In this document: piece by piece, positions 24,801 through 33,584 of the stretch | How positions within the stretch are numbered: the stretch's first letter is position 1 | Layout: every line of letters begins with the position of its first letter | Assembly: GCA_907163375.1 (NCBI GenBank) | Contig: CAJQUW010015437.1 | Location: 1,178,001 to 1,242,000 of the forward strand | From: Prostheceraeus crozeri | Taxonomy: Eukaryota; Platyhelminthes; Polycladida; Euryleptidae | Reading direction: 5' to 3' | Length of the DNA: 64,000 nucleotides | The notes under the pieces: model-generated | Told to the model about the DNA's origin: nothing | Databases searched by the model: none | The model's input: only the letters and a program-made list of their open reading frames with translations | Program-made: the position numbers and the translations under genes

Positions 24801-27430
24801 CCATAAGCTAACCCGGTAATTTTAATTTAGTCACAAAAAAATCAAAGACCCACTCGCTGTGCAAAGGAAGAACGGCTACCAGTTGGAAAAATCTCTATAT
24901 TGGACTGTATATAAAAGTCTCTATATCTACCGGTATATTGAAAAGCAACTCGAGTCATTCGTCTTCATCTATAATCATCAGCTCGTCCTCTTCTTCGTGT
25001 TCTTCATCGATGTCAAGGTCAACTTCCACTTCGCACAAGCGCGAGAGGGCATCATGGCATGGATGCCCTGCCCAAAGTGGCCCTGCCTCGAAGCATTCGA
25101 TGAGGTCATCTTCGCTACCATCCAATATTAGCTTGTTTCCTTTACTTATCTCCCGTCAAATGAATTTTGTTACTAAAAAAATACTTTTTGGTTCACCTAC
25201 AAGGTCAATAAGATGCTACTGAGTCTCACCCGGGTTCTATTAGAGACCCCGGGTTCTCATAGAGGCCCGGGTTCTATTAATTCAGATTGCTCTGACCCGG
25301 GTTCTATTGGAGACCCGGGTTCTATTAATTCAGATTGCTCTGACCCGGGTTTTATTGGAGACCCGGGTTCTATTAGAGGTCCGGGTTCTATTAGAGTAAA
25401 TACGGTATTTAGGATTGTATGCGTTCTATAGCCTGCTATAATATTTTATGCTTTTGTAATTTGAATCTCATGCAATAATCAGAGAGTAACTATATTTCGG
25501 ACGACGGCCACTTCAGATGGTCGAAATATTGATCTTGTATTCTTACTTCTATCAAAGACATGATCATTACCATGTTTTTTCGCATAAGCGACACAATGAC
25601 GCGCCTATTTGAAATAAGTGAGTTGTTGTTAAGTGTTCATTCGATGATGTGAAAAGAGTTAATCTTAAACAATATGATGAAGTTCAGCACATAAAAAGTT
25701 GAGTTTCTTGTTTATCATCGGAAGAACATAAGACGATACCCACTCTTCAATGTGGCCGAGTTCCATTTATCGCACTCGTATTCTTTCGCGCTGAGTGTAA
25801 AACAAAGATGCAGAGTGAATATATTTTAGAAGTTCGATTAGAATTAGGTTCGAACCCACTCTTCCCGGGCACAGAGAAAATCACAACAAGACATTGCGCC
25901 GGTGTGCACTCGATCCATACATTCGAGAATGCGCATGCGTCGATATACAATTCAAAGTACACAGTGATTTGATTGGTTAGCTGGTAAATGGCAAATTGGC
26001 GCATTCAATATTTTCAAAAAGAACCGAGATGGTATAAATTGCATTCAAGTTTGAAGTCATCCGAATGTCGACAAAATCCATCACATTGAATAAGGCTGTG
26101 TTTCGTATGCATCTGGAAGCTATTTCACGATGTCAGGACTCACATTAAGATAAGCCTACTTTCTAGCTACGCAAATCCACCTTCAGTAACAGTTATGTGC
26201 ATGAATAAGCCTATGTGGCCAATGAGACGTCCCTGAACGCACTACACGTTGAAATTGATATAGGATTCACTTACATACCTTAATACTTAATTATAGCAAT
26301 TTGTTGTTCTTGTTCTGTAATTTTGCTACGTATCAGTTTCAATTTTAATGAAGAAGTAAACATCATAGCCGGCACTAAATTACAACATGTAATGATGATT
26401 TTCATGCAAGGTCAGATCTTTGAACGCATCTAAGCTTCTATCCCAGGTTAACATTCTACTGATTTGAATAATATTCTCAAAACCAAATTATCGCAACAAA
26501 TAGATCCCAGATGGAAGTTATCTATAGGCCACTACATAGCTAGCTATATAGGCCACATGAGGTACTTTAGCCTTAAATATTTCAAACCTAAATTTAACGC
26601 TTCTGTGAAGGCGGTAATGGCTACTGATTTTACAGTTTACTTAACGTTACAAAACAGGATTCACGTACCTGAACAACATATAAACGAGTACTTCCTCCGA
26701 ACTTGATAACATGACCAACACGAATTCGATGAAACTCCATTGGCCTGACTTTGATCTTGTTGACAAGCGTTCCATGCGTACTTTCCAAGTCGACGATGTA
26801 CCAACCTATGCCTCGCTTTGGTTCTGGAACAGCACGGTATTGCAAGACTGCATGGAATCTGGACAGAGATGGATGTTCAAGAACCAAGTGGCAAGCAGGA
26901 AGTCGGCCAATGACATGAGTTGGTCGGACGGATAAGTCAATTGTAGAAATGATAGTTCCATTCTTCAAGACTTCGAGTGAGTAATTGTCTTGACAGGCTC
27001 CTGACCAATTAGGTACGGAATACGGGACACCAGAAGGGAGTATAGGAGATACAATGGAAGGATCCAACGAGGGTTCGGAAGATGAGATCTGGGTATCTGA
27101 GGATTCTGAAGCATCGGGTGAAGGTTGGCTTGATTCTGACGGGCGTAGCGAGTTCGTTGAATTTTCTGATGAATTTTGGGGAATACTGGTAACTTCTGAA
27201 TGAATTGAATGATCCTCGGAAGATTCTATGGCATCGGACGGTTTAAGAGTTGGATCTGAATGCGATAATTGTGTGAGAGGATCTAATGATGGGTCTGGTT
27301 GACACGATGGTTCTGGCAGATTGGACGGATTGGCACTGTTTGTATTATTCGTCTGCATCACCAATGAGGCAGCAGGACTTGCGACAGGAGAAAAAGGCGT
27401 CGGTGCTTTAAAGTTGTCTTCATTGGTCAT
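12820..27430 (-). CDS. SLC4A1AP: kanadaptin (SLC4A1 adaptor protein), six exons found
   Basis: Kanadaptin is a mainly nuclear protein with an N-terminal FHA domain, a dsRNA-binding-like segment and a charged C-terminal half; its role is poorly defined. Exons are 27430-26669, 24147-23985, 23389-22793, 21297-20957, 17685-17277 and 12898-12820. Family landmarks appear in order: FHA (LEHPSLSRFHAVLQ, DLESTHGTLVNK), GACSWGFG joined to EDAVEDEVEEVFE, KDPKKFLRSYFEREGF with YDSDEDTFLDRTG, ELDALDAYMQGIKAGALDRR, an acidic run, and EDPDYVCWMPPE. Splice phases agree for exons 1-2, 2-3, 3-4 and 5-6. Exon 4 ends in phase 0 but exon 5 needs two carried bases, so a small exon is missing or one border is wrong. 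The final exon was not found. The introns host several transposons. Identity is strong; the full structure is provisional. Confidence 0.93.
13110..13204 (-). repeat. left inverted terminal repeat of Penelope-like element
   Basis: Reverse complement of 14651-14732, apart from an 11-bp insertion (TTACGACTTCT) and a few substitutions. Confidence 0.85.
13269..14544 (+). pseudogene. Penelope-like RT and C-terminal GIY-YIG endonuclease
   Basis: The first frame (to 14159) begins inside the RT palm at VFVSLDVKNLYPSIP, continues with KGCPMGTHFAPPFAIIYMN and has RHIDDII at the catalytic site (Y-x-DD replaced by H-I-D-D), then LNFLDISI. The fingers region is missing because of 5' truncation. A +1 frame change near 14130 leads to 14128-14544. 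That frame carries CSCSIC and the GIY-YIG-type nuclease YVIYEFSCKICDQNYIGQT with RPFQVRYREHERS. The order RT then GIY-YIG is the classical Penelope/Poseidon layout, unlike the permuted copy at 1200-2296. Confidence 0.85.
14651..14732 (+). repeat. right inverted terminal repeat of Penelope-like element
   Basis: Sense-orientation copy containing CCCTTGACACAGTCTGTG, then TAGACGAAACGCGTCGGG, an AT-rich stretch and the terminal TTTTTTTTACATTCA. Confidence 0.85.
14873..15795. mobile_element. non-autonomous hAT-like element (putative)
   Basis: The left end CAGGGTGTCGAATGATTTTCG is mirrored by TTGTCGACACCC near 15785-15795. Both ends carry a CCCGGGC/GCCGGGAA block at similar depth. Terminal CAGGG fits hAT-like elements. 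No coding sequence is seen and no clean target-site duplication was found, so the right border is approximate. Confidence 0.45.
15796..17276. other. kanadaptin intron sequence, no feature recognised
   Basis: Intron 5 continues here. There are short GC-richer patches around 16140-16220, but no exon, repeat pair or RNA gene that I can support. Confidence 0.4.
17277..17685 (-). CDS. SLC4A1AP: kanadaptin exon 5 (acidic region)
   Basis: Acceptor GGTTACAG, donor CAG|GTAAAT. The exon encodes SNKNASQPLTGSMRF, a Glu/Asp run of about 15 residues, a proline-rich stretch and a basic end KRRKRPRQ, possibly a nuclear localisation signal. The composition matches the variable C-terminal half of the family. 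The serine-rich ORF on the other strand is only the antisense of the acidic run. Confidence 0.8.
18535..18710. repeat. short tandem repeat inside the hAT-like element
   Basis: A unit of about 50-60 bp, GAATCAACAAATCTATAAA followed by an AT-rich spacer and TGATTGGCTTA or TGATTGCGTTA, occurs about three times with substitutions. Confidence 0.5.
18831..19907 (-). pseudogene. hAT transposase, C-terminal part
   Basis: An open frame of about 358 codons lacks the N-terminal zinc finger and the start of the catalytic core. It opens CILPVFDLASFCESSSHADD, then gives YLLFLSEALPLFQEMQLFLQ, and ends with the dimerisation-type segment SQPHNAAEGRGFSVNTAV and TKERNRLQPETLNGIRRV, corresponding to the N-x-x-x-ER-FS motif of hAT C-termini with one disrupted position. 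The frame begins after a TAA at about 19910. Only about 350 bp separate it from the element's right end, so the N-terminal half is deleted. It is not host coding sequence. Confidence 0.75.
20957..21297 (-). CDS. SLC4A1AP: kanadaptin exon 4
   Basis: Acceptor TTTTCCAG. The exon reads LQGGDAPAATELDALDAYM, then QGIKAGALDRRSRMTLKIRL, the conserved helical DALDAYM block of kanadaptins. I place the donor at CAA|GTAATC, phase 0. This donor is weaker than the others and is the side of the phase disagreement with exon 5. Confidence 0.85.
21480..21611. mobile_element. palindromic MITE in kanadaptin intron 3
   Basis: Two arms of about 54 bp are inverted copies with few mismatches. The left arm starts TATATCAGCTCGATATATTT and contains CAATAGCTCA and AGGAGC. 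The right arm is its reverse complement ending at 21611, with a loop of about 22 bp. The structure is that of a hairpin MITE; the superfamily is not determinable. Confidence 0.7.
22793..23389 (-). CDS. SLC4A1AP: kanadaptin exon 3 (dsRNA-binding-like region)
   Basis: Starts GEDAVEDEVEEVFE and carries KDPKKFLRSYFEREGFD through ISGGKKKEAVAACALEA, the double-stranded-RNA-binding-like segment. YDSDEDTFLDRTGDIERK and a coiled-coil-prone stretch ending SRKRK follow. Donor C|GTAAGC, phase 1. Confidence 0.92.
23985..24147 (-). CDS. SLC4A1AP: kanadaptin exon 2
   Basis: Begins GPEEDKETESD after acceptor TTTGCAG and ends in the conserved GACSWGFG with donor G|GTAAGG (phase 1). It is a charged linker rich in Glu, Lys and Ala, probably helical. 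Confidence 0.9.
24239..24362 (-). repeat. left arm of inverted repeat with hammerhead-like motif
   Basis: Reverse complement contains CTGACGA, matching the hammerhead CUGANGA box, but GAAA is replaced by GCAA. Confidence 0.65.
24497..25405 (-). mobile_element. TA-duplicating DNA transposon with subterminal repeats, possibly pogo-like
   Basis: The ends are CCGTATTTACTCTAATAGAA and its inverse TTCTATTAGAGTAAATACGG. TA lies on both sides (24495-24496 and 25406-25407). Inside both ends CCCGGGTTCTATT(A/G)GAG is repeated many times (about four on the left, eight on the right), with a repeated TTAATTCAGATTGCTCTGA spacer on the right. On the minus strand a short frame (about 25128-24960) reads LDGSEDDLIECF and ends in an acidic tail EEDELMIIDEDE, like the C-termini of pogo/Jerky-type transposases. 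Most of the transposase is gone. Confidence 0.65.
25407..25530 (+). repeat. right arm of inverted repeat with hammerhead-like motif
   Basis: Contains CGGACGA (one mismatch to CUGANGA), a GGCCA/TGGTC stem and an intact GAAA. Confidence 0.65.
26669..27430 (-). CDS. SLC4A1AP: kanadaptin exon 1 (FHA domain)
   Basis: 254 codons from ATG (27430-27428) to donor CAG|GTACGTG. Residues 1-125 are low-complexity Ser/Pro/Glu-rich. The FHA domain occupies about residues 140-254 with GRLPACHLVLEHPSLSRFH and STHGTLVNK, the phosphothreonine-binding loops. The ATG was chosen because a strong 3' splice site lies 2 nt upstream and the next in-frame Met is internal. Confidence 0.92.
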
Positions 27431-27446
27431 GTCTAAAAAGTGAAAC
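27431..27446 (-). promoter_or_regulatory. 3' splice site directly before kanadaptin ATG
   Basis: Minus strand TTGTTTCACTTTTTAG, then AC, then ATG. A pyrimidine tract and AG 2 nt before the start codon mean the transcript is either trans-spliced to a leader here or has a 5'UTR intron whose upstream exon is not visible. Confidence 0.6.
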
Positions 27447-27759
27447 AAAGGTACAGGAGTGATGATAGGTCCTCATGAAAGTTCCAAATGCATGAGCGAT
27501 GAATAAATTACTGAATATTCATGTCGGAGTGGCGAAAAAGGAATATGCTTATCGATGATAAATAATAATAACATCTGTATTTATGAAAATACGTAGTCCC
27601 AAATTGAGGGCTAACGTTATAGATATTTTCCAGTACTTGGAATAAGTTACTAGATAACCTCTGATTATCGACCTTCATAATGATGTCAAGCAGGCGGAGG
27701 ATTTCAATCGAATAATCAAGGCCCACATCAGAAGTTAATATTTTAGCAGTATTTTTCAA

Positions 27760-29503
27760 GTTTTACAGTCGAACTCTGCATCCTGCATGATTCAAAAATA
27801 AATGGTTCAGAAGATTTTTCATGTACTTCTTGTCCACAAACTCTCCAATAAAGAACAAAAACTCCGGAAATCTTCGCGATTTTCACACAAATCAATTAAA
27901 TATTGCCTACTTGTTTTGATTTAACCACATCGTGTAGGACCATGTCTTGAATACAGAATCAGCATGTTTATTAGATGGAAATGCCTCCATTCTCAAAAAA
28001 ACTTCTTACAAAATGTTGTATACTTTCTAGATCGCAGACAAAAAATGACTTCGTGGCCTATGGAAATAAGCTCAATGCTACTATTTTCCTCATGATACTA
28101 ATGAGCAAAATAGTCTCAAATAGTTCAACGTAGTTCTTGCAGTTCGGGAAAAGGAACGAGTTCGCGTACTACGCAGAATTCTTTAGACTAAGTCAACGAA
28201 GAGCTGTCAGTCAATTTTGTTTGAATTTGCACTTAATGGTGTTTAAGCAATATACAGGGATGATATTGGGGAAATTGCGGCCCACGCGGAAATTCATTTT
28301 TTAAGTGGTCCTAAATAAAAAAGTGACGAACACATTAGGCGGACTTATTGGGGACCTGAGCATTTCCGCGGAAAATTTTCATCCCTGATTATAGATGTTT
28401 GTTAGCAATGATTAAAACATCATCCACCAATTATTGAACCAGGTTAGCTAGATTTCCTGTTTGCAGAATTTCAAAATTCGGAGCATCAATAAGGCATAGA
28501 ACAGGATTATTTGAAGTTAGACTGTAGCTACAGAATCCTACAAACTCTTACTTGCACAGCTAACACAACGTAAGTCATTCGGGTGACTTAGACAGTGCAG
28601 TGATATCGAAATCTGGTGAAACACCGATGAGTGACGTTGGGCATTTAAATAATAAAGTTTTCAATTTCGGAATGATCACCAGCTTGTCACTATGTTCATC
28701 AGGTTCGCGCTGACAGATTTCCACATCGGACACGCCAATAGTGCAAGCTTATTATGGAGCTAACTTCAGAGATAATTCGACGAAATAAATAAATAATCTA
28801 GTTTGAAATCACTTTATGAATTTTTGCCTTTTGAAGTCATCTGATATGTAAATATGACAACAAAAGCCAGTGCAAGCTAAACTAACTATGGAGATCAGCT
28901 GGTTCACAAAGGGCTCGGTAACAAATTACAACAAATGTCGAAGATACTAATCTGCAACAAGTATAATGCCTTGATTAGTTAGGACGAACCATAGAACATA
29001 CTTTCTTAGTAAACTTATTGTCATTTAAATAATGCGAGATGACTGACAATTCAAATATTGCTTAACTTAATGCCCAAAATACTTAAGCACATGCAAATGG
29101 TAAAGGTAAGTGAAATTATAAGGAAATTAAATTAGAAAAAATTATATAGTGTGTCAATTCGAAGTCAAACATTTGCTTCATGTCGTCACTAATACAGCTA
29201 ATGCACGACATAACTAGAAAAAAAGGCAAAAAGATCTCGAAAAATGGTAGTACATACTGAGAAGCAAGTTGGGCGAAGAATTATCCAGATATGAACAAGA
29301 AGAGAATAGCTTGTTCTTGGCACTTAGTGACTTTCATTAATCTAGCCAACAGCTAAGCTGTTAAATCAAAATGATTGGTCAAAATTTGCTAGCCAGTCCT
29401 CAAATTCCATGCATGCAAAAAGGTTTTCGATTTAATACATGTCAGGAATTATCAGCTTCGATGACGGTGTTGTTGTTCACTAAGCTTGAACGGGTTTGCT
29501 CAC
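27760..29503. other. intergenic, only one MITE seen
   Basis: Upstream of kanadaptin. Apart from the 134-bp MITE I see no exon or repeat. The first kanadaptin exon, if it has a 5'UTR intron, could lie here but cannot be identified by sequence. Confidence 0.35.
28255..28388. mobile_element. 134-bp hAT-like MITE
   Basis: Ends CAGGGATGATATTGGGG and AAAATTTTCATCCCTG form an imperfect inverted repeat. GCGGAAA-type motifs lie inside both ends. The 6-bp flanks AATATA and ATTATA match at five positions. Too short to encode protein. Confidence 0.6.
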
Positions 29504-29799
29504 CTAGGCAGATGACATGTTCTGCTCTGTACAAAACACTTTTGAGGTTTTTTCCTTCCGTCGATGTGTATACTGCGTCAGTTGTCGATGGCCTCATCTG
29601 TTGAACTTGGAAAGATGGAAGTCTGGATGTTGACTTGGGCCTATTTACAGTGTCGGACGATATGTGTATGTTTCTCTGAGAGTTGAGCAAGTTGTCACTT
29701 GATGACATCTCAGTCACTGACTCCAATATTACACCTTTCATCGCTGGATATATTGGAGGGATTACCGGAGGTCGTCGGCATTGTGAAAGTTGTAAAGAT
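29504..29799 (-). CDS. hypothetical exon, unrecognised protein
   Basis: About 98 open codons on the minus strand lie between AG (preceded by TACTAAC) and donor CTAG|GTGAGC. The frame reads SLQLSQCRRPPVIPPIYPAM, then a Ser/Thr/Asn-rich stretch, ending YRAEHVICL. It has no family resemblance that I recognise and no partner exon in the correct phase nearby. The branch-point-like TACTAAC sits unusually close to the AG. It could be a chance open frame. Confidence 0.25.
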
Positions 29800-30110
29800 C
29801 TGTTAGTATCACACGATTACCAAAAACTTTCCGAAAAGCATTGATCAGCTATTTGAAATGGCTGAGCGAGGCAGTTTGTGTCAACCTTCTGATTTTTGCT
29901 TTGCATTAACTTCATCTTCAGTAATGTGTTGCAGTTTTTCTAACAAGCCAGGACAATCTTACAATCAAACTCCTGTTCTCACTTCATCCCCTTAAGTTAT
30001 TCGTGCGTGTACTGCAAGCATCAAGTAGATTCGTGTACTGCAAGTAGATTCATCTGATTCATTCTCTTCTTTAGCTTTTCAGAAATGTGCTTCATACTTT
30101 CAACCTATTG

Positions 30111-31894
30111 CAGGGTTCATGCAGAAGTCTCAATTAAGAATTCCAAAATTTTTTCAGGATATCAAGGACTCCGATAATGAAATTCCAAAACCTACCATGG
30201 AATATACAACTAATGAATATACCCGTTAAGCATGATAATTACACTTTTAAATAGTAGGACGATGAAGTAACTACATCACTAAAATTGTGCTTCGCGGCCG
30301 CACATCATTACGCAAAGTAGAATTAAATACTTTCATGGAATCATCAATAAAAAAATACATGCAGAAAAAGAAAACGTTGCATTAAATTTTGATTTTATTC
30401 GGTATCAAAACAAATCATTGGTGCAATAGCAAAATAAACAAAATCCTCAGTTTTTTAGACGATTCGGATAAAGTAGAACAAAGTATTTTGGTGCGTTAAT
30501 TATGTGAATTGTCATCTAAAGCGTTTGATGCAAATTTGCATCCAGATAGCAACTAAAACTCAGGTCTAAAAATGGAAACAAATTATCTCAGTTGTTCTTT
30601 CAAATCTAAAATCAATCGTAATTCGCTTGCTGCGGTCTTTTGCCGTCTCTCCATGTCCACTTTCATGGAGAATTGTTAGAAGATATGACATTCGCCTATT
30701 TGAAATCCAGGCATTTCTCGCATTAAGAAGTGACGAAAAAGATGAAATAGTTTTTGTGAGTGGAAAATTCAAAGAGGATCGTCCCTGAAGTTTTTCAGAA
30801 GGCCTCTCTAAAATCTCTCTGTTTGGCTGGAGGCAATTTTTTCACATGTGACTTAGCTCCAAAGCCAACGTCCAGCTGATGACTCGGCAAAAAATTATCT
30901 TTATCGTCTAGATCAATTGTCAGTTACGTAGACTTGTTTGAAAAATTCTCGAGCAAGATTGGTTTGACAATCATTCAGAAGAAGCAGTGTGAAAATCAAA
31001 GATAACTATTCGAAAAGAAGCACAGTCATGACAGCTTCGCACTGGAAACGTCGAAGGAATGGTTCAATGACATCAATAACGAATTTTGAAAATTCCAATT
31101 TTGCATCAACATCGCATGCCAGGTTCAATTTCACTGTCTCAAAAGATTCTGTCTGAGGCCTACTGGAAACCGGACGATTATGAACGTTTTGACATATGTT
31201 CTTAAGCCTTTAAAGATCTCTGATATCCGTACTATGGCTTTAGAATTATCCAACCAATGATGCGAACAGTATTTCAAAGGAAACAGGATGGATGGATCTT
31301 TTTCGGAATTTATTATGTCAACATAGTCGTTGATCAAGAGATAATCGGAGATAAAGAGCAGGCTTGAAAAGATTATGACAGGCCTTCAGAAATGTACATA
31401 AGCGCCAATGTGATGCATTTTGGCCTGTTGCGTATGCACCATGGAGAACATGAAGACCGCAACTCCCTATGTCCAAAAGCTGCGGAGAGTTAGGGTTTTT
31501 TTTCATGCTCTTGCATCTGTTTCATCAAAGCCCAATTGGACATCCATGCTCATCTGCAACAACCTCTGTTTGTCACATCCAATTTGCCAAGGACATTGAG
31601 CAAGCCTTCCTGTAGGTCGGAAGCTTTGGAATGTCCGAGAATAGCAGACCTAGTAATTGGCGGACAATTTTCTTGTTTAATATCAAAATACAAAACATGA
31701 ACATCAAATTGACCTTTGTGTGTCACTTTATTGAAGCATTCATCAAAGCAGACAGTAAACTTTATGTCATCTGTGATCAACGTATCACATTTCAGGACCT
31801 TTATCTATTGAAATGATGAATTTCAAAAACTTTTCCAGGTTTTCAAGGAACATTTTCAAATTCCAAAACTTTTCCAGGACCTGAAAAAACCCTG
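30111..31894 (-). mobile_element. decayed hAT-like transposon
   Basis: The left end CAGGGTTCATGCAGAAG and right end GGACCTGAAAAAACCCTG are inverse at CAGGGTT. AATTCCAAAA-TTTT-CAGGA motifs lie inside both ends. The length is 1,784 bp. No convincing target-site duplication remains. A shattered hAT transposase is inside on the minus strand. Confidence 0.65.
30566..31810 (-). pseudogene. hAT transposase pseudogene
   Basis: Blocks in order on the minus strand: FTVCFDECFNKVTHKGQFDV and ILGHSKASDLQEGLL (31780-31550); PQLLDIGSCGLHVLHGAY (31506-31318); LFPLKYCSHHWLDNSKA (31337-31131); LDDKDNFLPSHQLDVGFGAK around 30850-30920; and a degraded tail to 30566. These correspond to a hAT subfamily with the GSCGLH-x-x-HGA and C-x-x-RW-x-(D/E)N blocks (here the Arg of RW is His). 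Several frameshifts and stops separate them. Confidence 0.7.
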
Positions 31895-32051
31895 TATTAT
31901 AATCTGCACTAATAACTGTTTCGCAAAGAACTAGCTGAAACGCATCAATATTGAAAAGAAATTTGAGGAAACTTTCCGAGTCTCCTTCTAAAGATCTGAC
32001 CTTTGACCTCGACTTGCGTTACAATGTGATCATGGTCGTTTTGATAATTAC

Positions 32052-32743
32052 TAGACAGAGACAATTTAGGTGAATCACCTAAAATAAATTTTTTACCTAA
32101 ATTACGGATATTTTGTAAAAACACCTAAATATTGTCATTGCGACTAAAACTTGCTATTTGATAACATCATCTACTCACATTGGAAAGCATTGAGAAAATC
32201 GTGTCAACGAATTGCTTTTGAAATCGGAATAATGAAGACATTAATGAGTGATTCTGTATAGTGCCACATGTTTCTGGTCATAGTTTCTTATTCTTTTATA
32301 TACATTAATAGAGTTTATATTGCATTTGAAATACGAATAATTTTGATCTGTTTGACACATACAAATTGTACATTTGAATTGTCAATACACAATTTGAAAC
32401 ATATATACGCCTACTTTGTTGCTAATGTTTGATCTGTGCAGTTGTTATAGCTTGAAATGAAATCGTTCCGAATCGCGATTAAATCTAGGACTTACTTGTC
32501 ATTATCTTTTCTCTCATTCTCTTTTAAACTAATACGGAGATTATTGTCGCGCCATTTGTTTACAAATTAGTTACCGAAAAAAGCACAATTCATGAACATT
32601 AACAAAAAAGGCCATCGCTCTCAATGAATCTAGGTATTTCAATGGATTTTTGATTCACCTAAATATGCAACCTAAATTTGCAAAATTATTCACCTGAAAA
32701 AACCTACAATGACAAAAATTTTCACCTAAGATGTCGGTGTCTA
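32052..32743. mobile_element. 692-bp non-autonomous hAT element with exact 8-bp duplication
   Basis: Perfect direct repeats ATAATTAC flank the element (32044-32051 and 32744-32751). The ends are TAGACAGAGACAATTTAGGT and, inverted, TAGACACCGACATCTTAGGT. The core is AT-rich with repeated ACCTAAA/TTTAGGT motifs and no ORF. The 8-bp duplication and TAG-type terminus support hAT. Confidence 0.85.
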
Positions 32744-32930
32744 ATAATTACCATACGCTCACTTATATTTTTGAAACACAAATGCAACATAATGCTCTAA
32801 TTTTATGCTGTACAGGCGCTCAGGATTTTAATCTTCCACTTGTCAGTGGCATTTTGGAGTTATCAATCCCCTACCTCTATATATTCCTGATACATGTGCT
32901 CATATCATATAAGATAAAACAAAATTTCAC

Positions 32931-33584
32931 TCAGGATTCAACTTTTGGAGCATCATCGTTTTTTAACATGGGAATCATAGCAGAGTTCAACTTCCTTGCT
33001 CTCTTCTGCAATAAATCGAAGGTAGTAAAATGTGAAAGAAAATCTGGAGGTAAAGCCACTCCTTGAACTCGACACAAAGGTCCATAGCTTGGTGATTCGA
33101 TTATATGTACTGCTGTGACAGAAAACCGTCCGATAAGACCTGTATGACTCATGAGGGGTCCACGACAAACATCCACATGATTGCCGACTTTGTACACTCG
33201 GATTCTCGGGTTGCCTGGCCCACTCCATTGCTTGGCCATTACCGGAATTTGAGCTGCTTTCATTGGACTGTCCGAAAACATCTCGGAAGCTAGCGTCACA
33301 TCTATGTCAAGAGGCTCGAACGGCAAATTATCAAACGCAAGACGCTGTGCATACTTGGAAAGAGCACGCAACTGCTCAGAGCTCGGTTCCCATTCAAAGA
33401 CAGAAGAGTCGTCTTCACATATTATACGTATGTCGTACACAAATGAGCCAGATTGGAGATGGGGTGGTGGGAAACTGCAGAGTTGAACTTGAAATGCGTC
33501 TCTGAATGCCGATTCAAGGACTGCTCCTAGAATGAATGAGCAAGAACGCCAGAATGCCAAGTTGGATTGATGAGGATCAGGAGA
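32931..33584 (-). CDS. MRPL39: MRPL39 exon 2
   Basis: Begins SPDPHQSNLAFWRSCSF after acceptor TTTTCAG and ends KVES with TGA at 32933-32931. It carries the tRNA-synthetase-like additional domain. Confidence 0.93.
   Translation of the reverse strand, partial: SPDPHQSNLAFWRSCSFILGAVLESAFRDAFQVQLCSFPPPHLQSGSFVYDIRIICEDDSSVFEWEPSSEQLRALSKYAQRLAFDNLPFEPLDIDVTLASEMFSDSPMKAAQIPVMAKQWSGPGNPRIRVYKVGNHVDVCRGPLMSHTGLIGRFSVTAVHIIESPSYGPLCRVQGVALPPDFLSHFTTFDLLQKRARKLNSAMIPMLKNDDAPKVES

Larger units (their letters stand above)
24239..25530 (+). mobile_element. coding-free inverted repeat of Penelope type, interrupted by a TA transposon
   Basis: An inverted repeat of about 123 bp (24239-24362 against 25407-25530) lies in kanadaptin intron 1. 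Shared blocks include GGCCGTCGTC, TACTCTCT, TGCATGAGATTC and ACAATCCTAAAT. In the sense orientation of the right copy the outer part reads CGGACGACGGCCACTTCAG then ATGGTCGAAATATTGA. The left copy, reverse-complemented, has CTGACGACGGCCATTTTAAA and TAGTCGCAA. Together they give CTGACGA - GGCCA/TGGTC stem - GAAA, a near match to the hammerhead core. Placement and orientation copy those of the two Penelope-like elements in this window, so I infer a coding-less relative. A TA-duplicating element (24497-25405) is inserted at the inner edge of the right arm. Confidence 0.6.

Noticed and set aside
24938-25222. Serine-rich plus-strand ORF inside the TA transposon
   Set aside because: Antisense of an acidic minus-strand transposase tail that makes better sense.
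27508-27759. Open minus-strand frame with helical-looking sequence (LLDIIMKVDNQRLSSNLF)
   Set aside because: A stop lies immediately upstream and there is no AG acceptor between it and the frame. No recognisable family, so probably chance.
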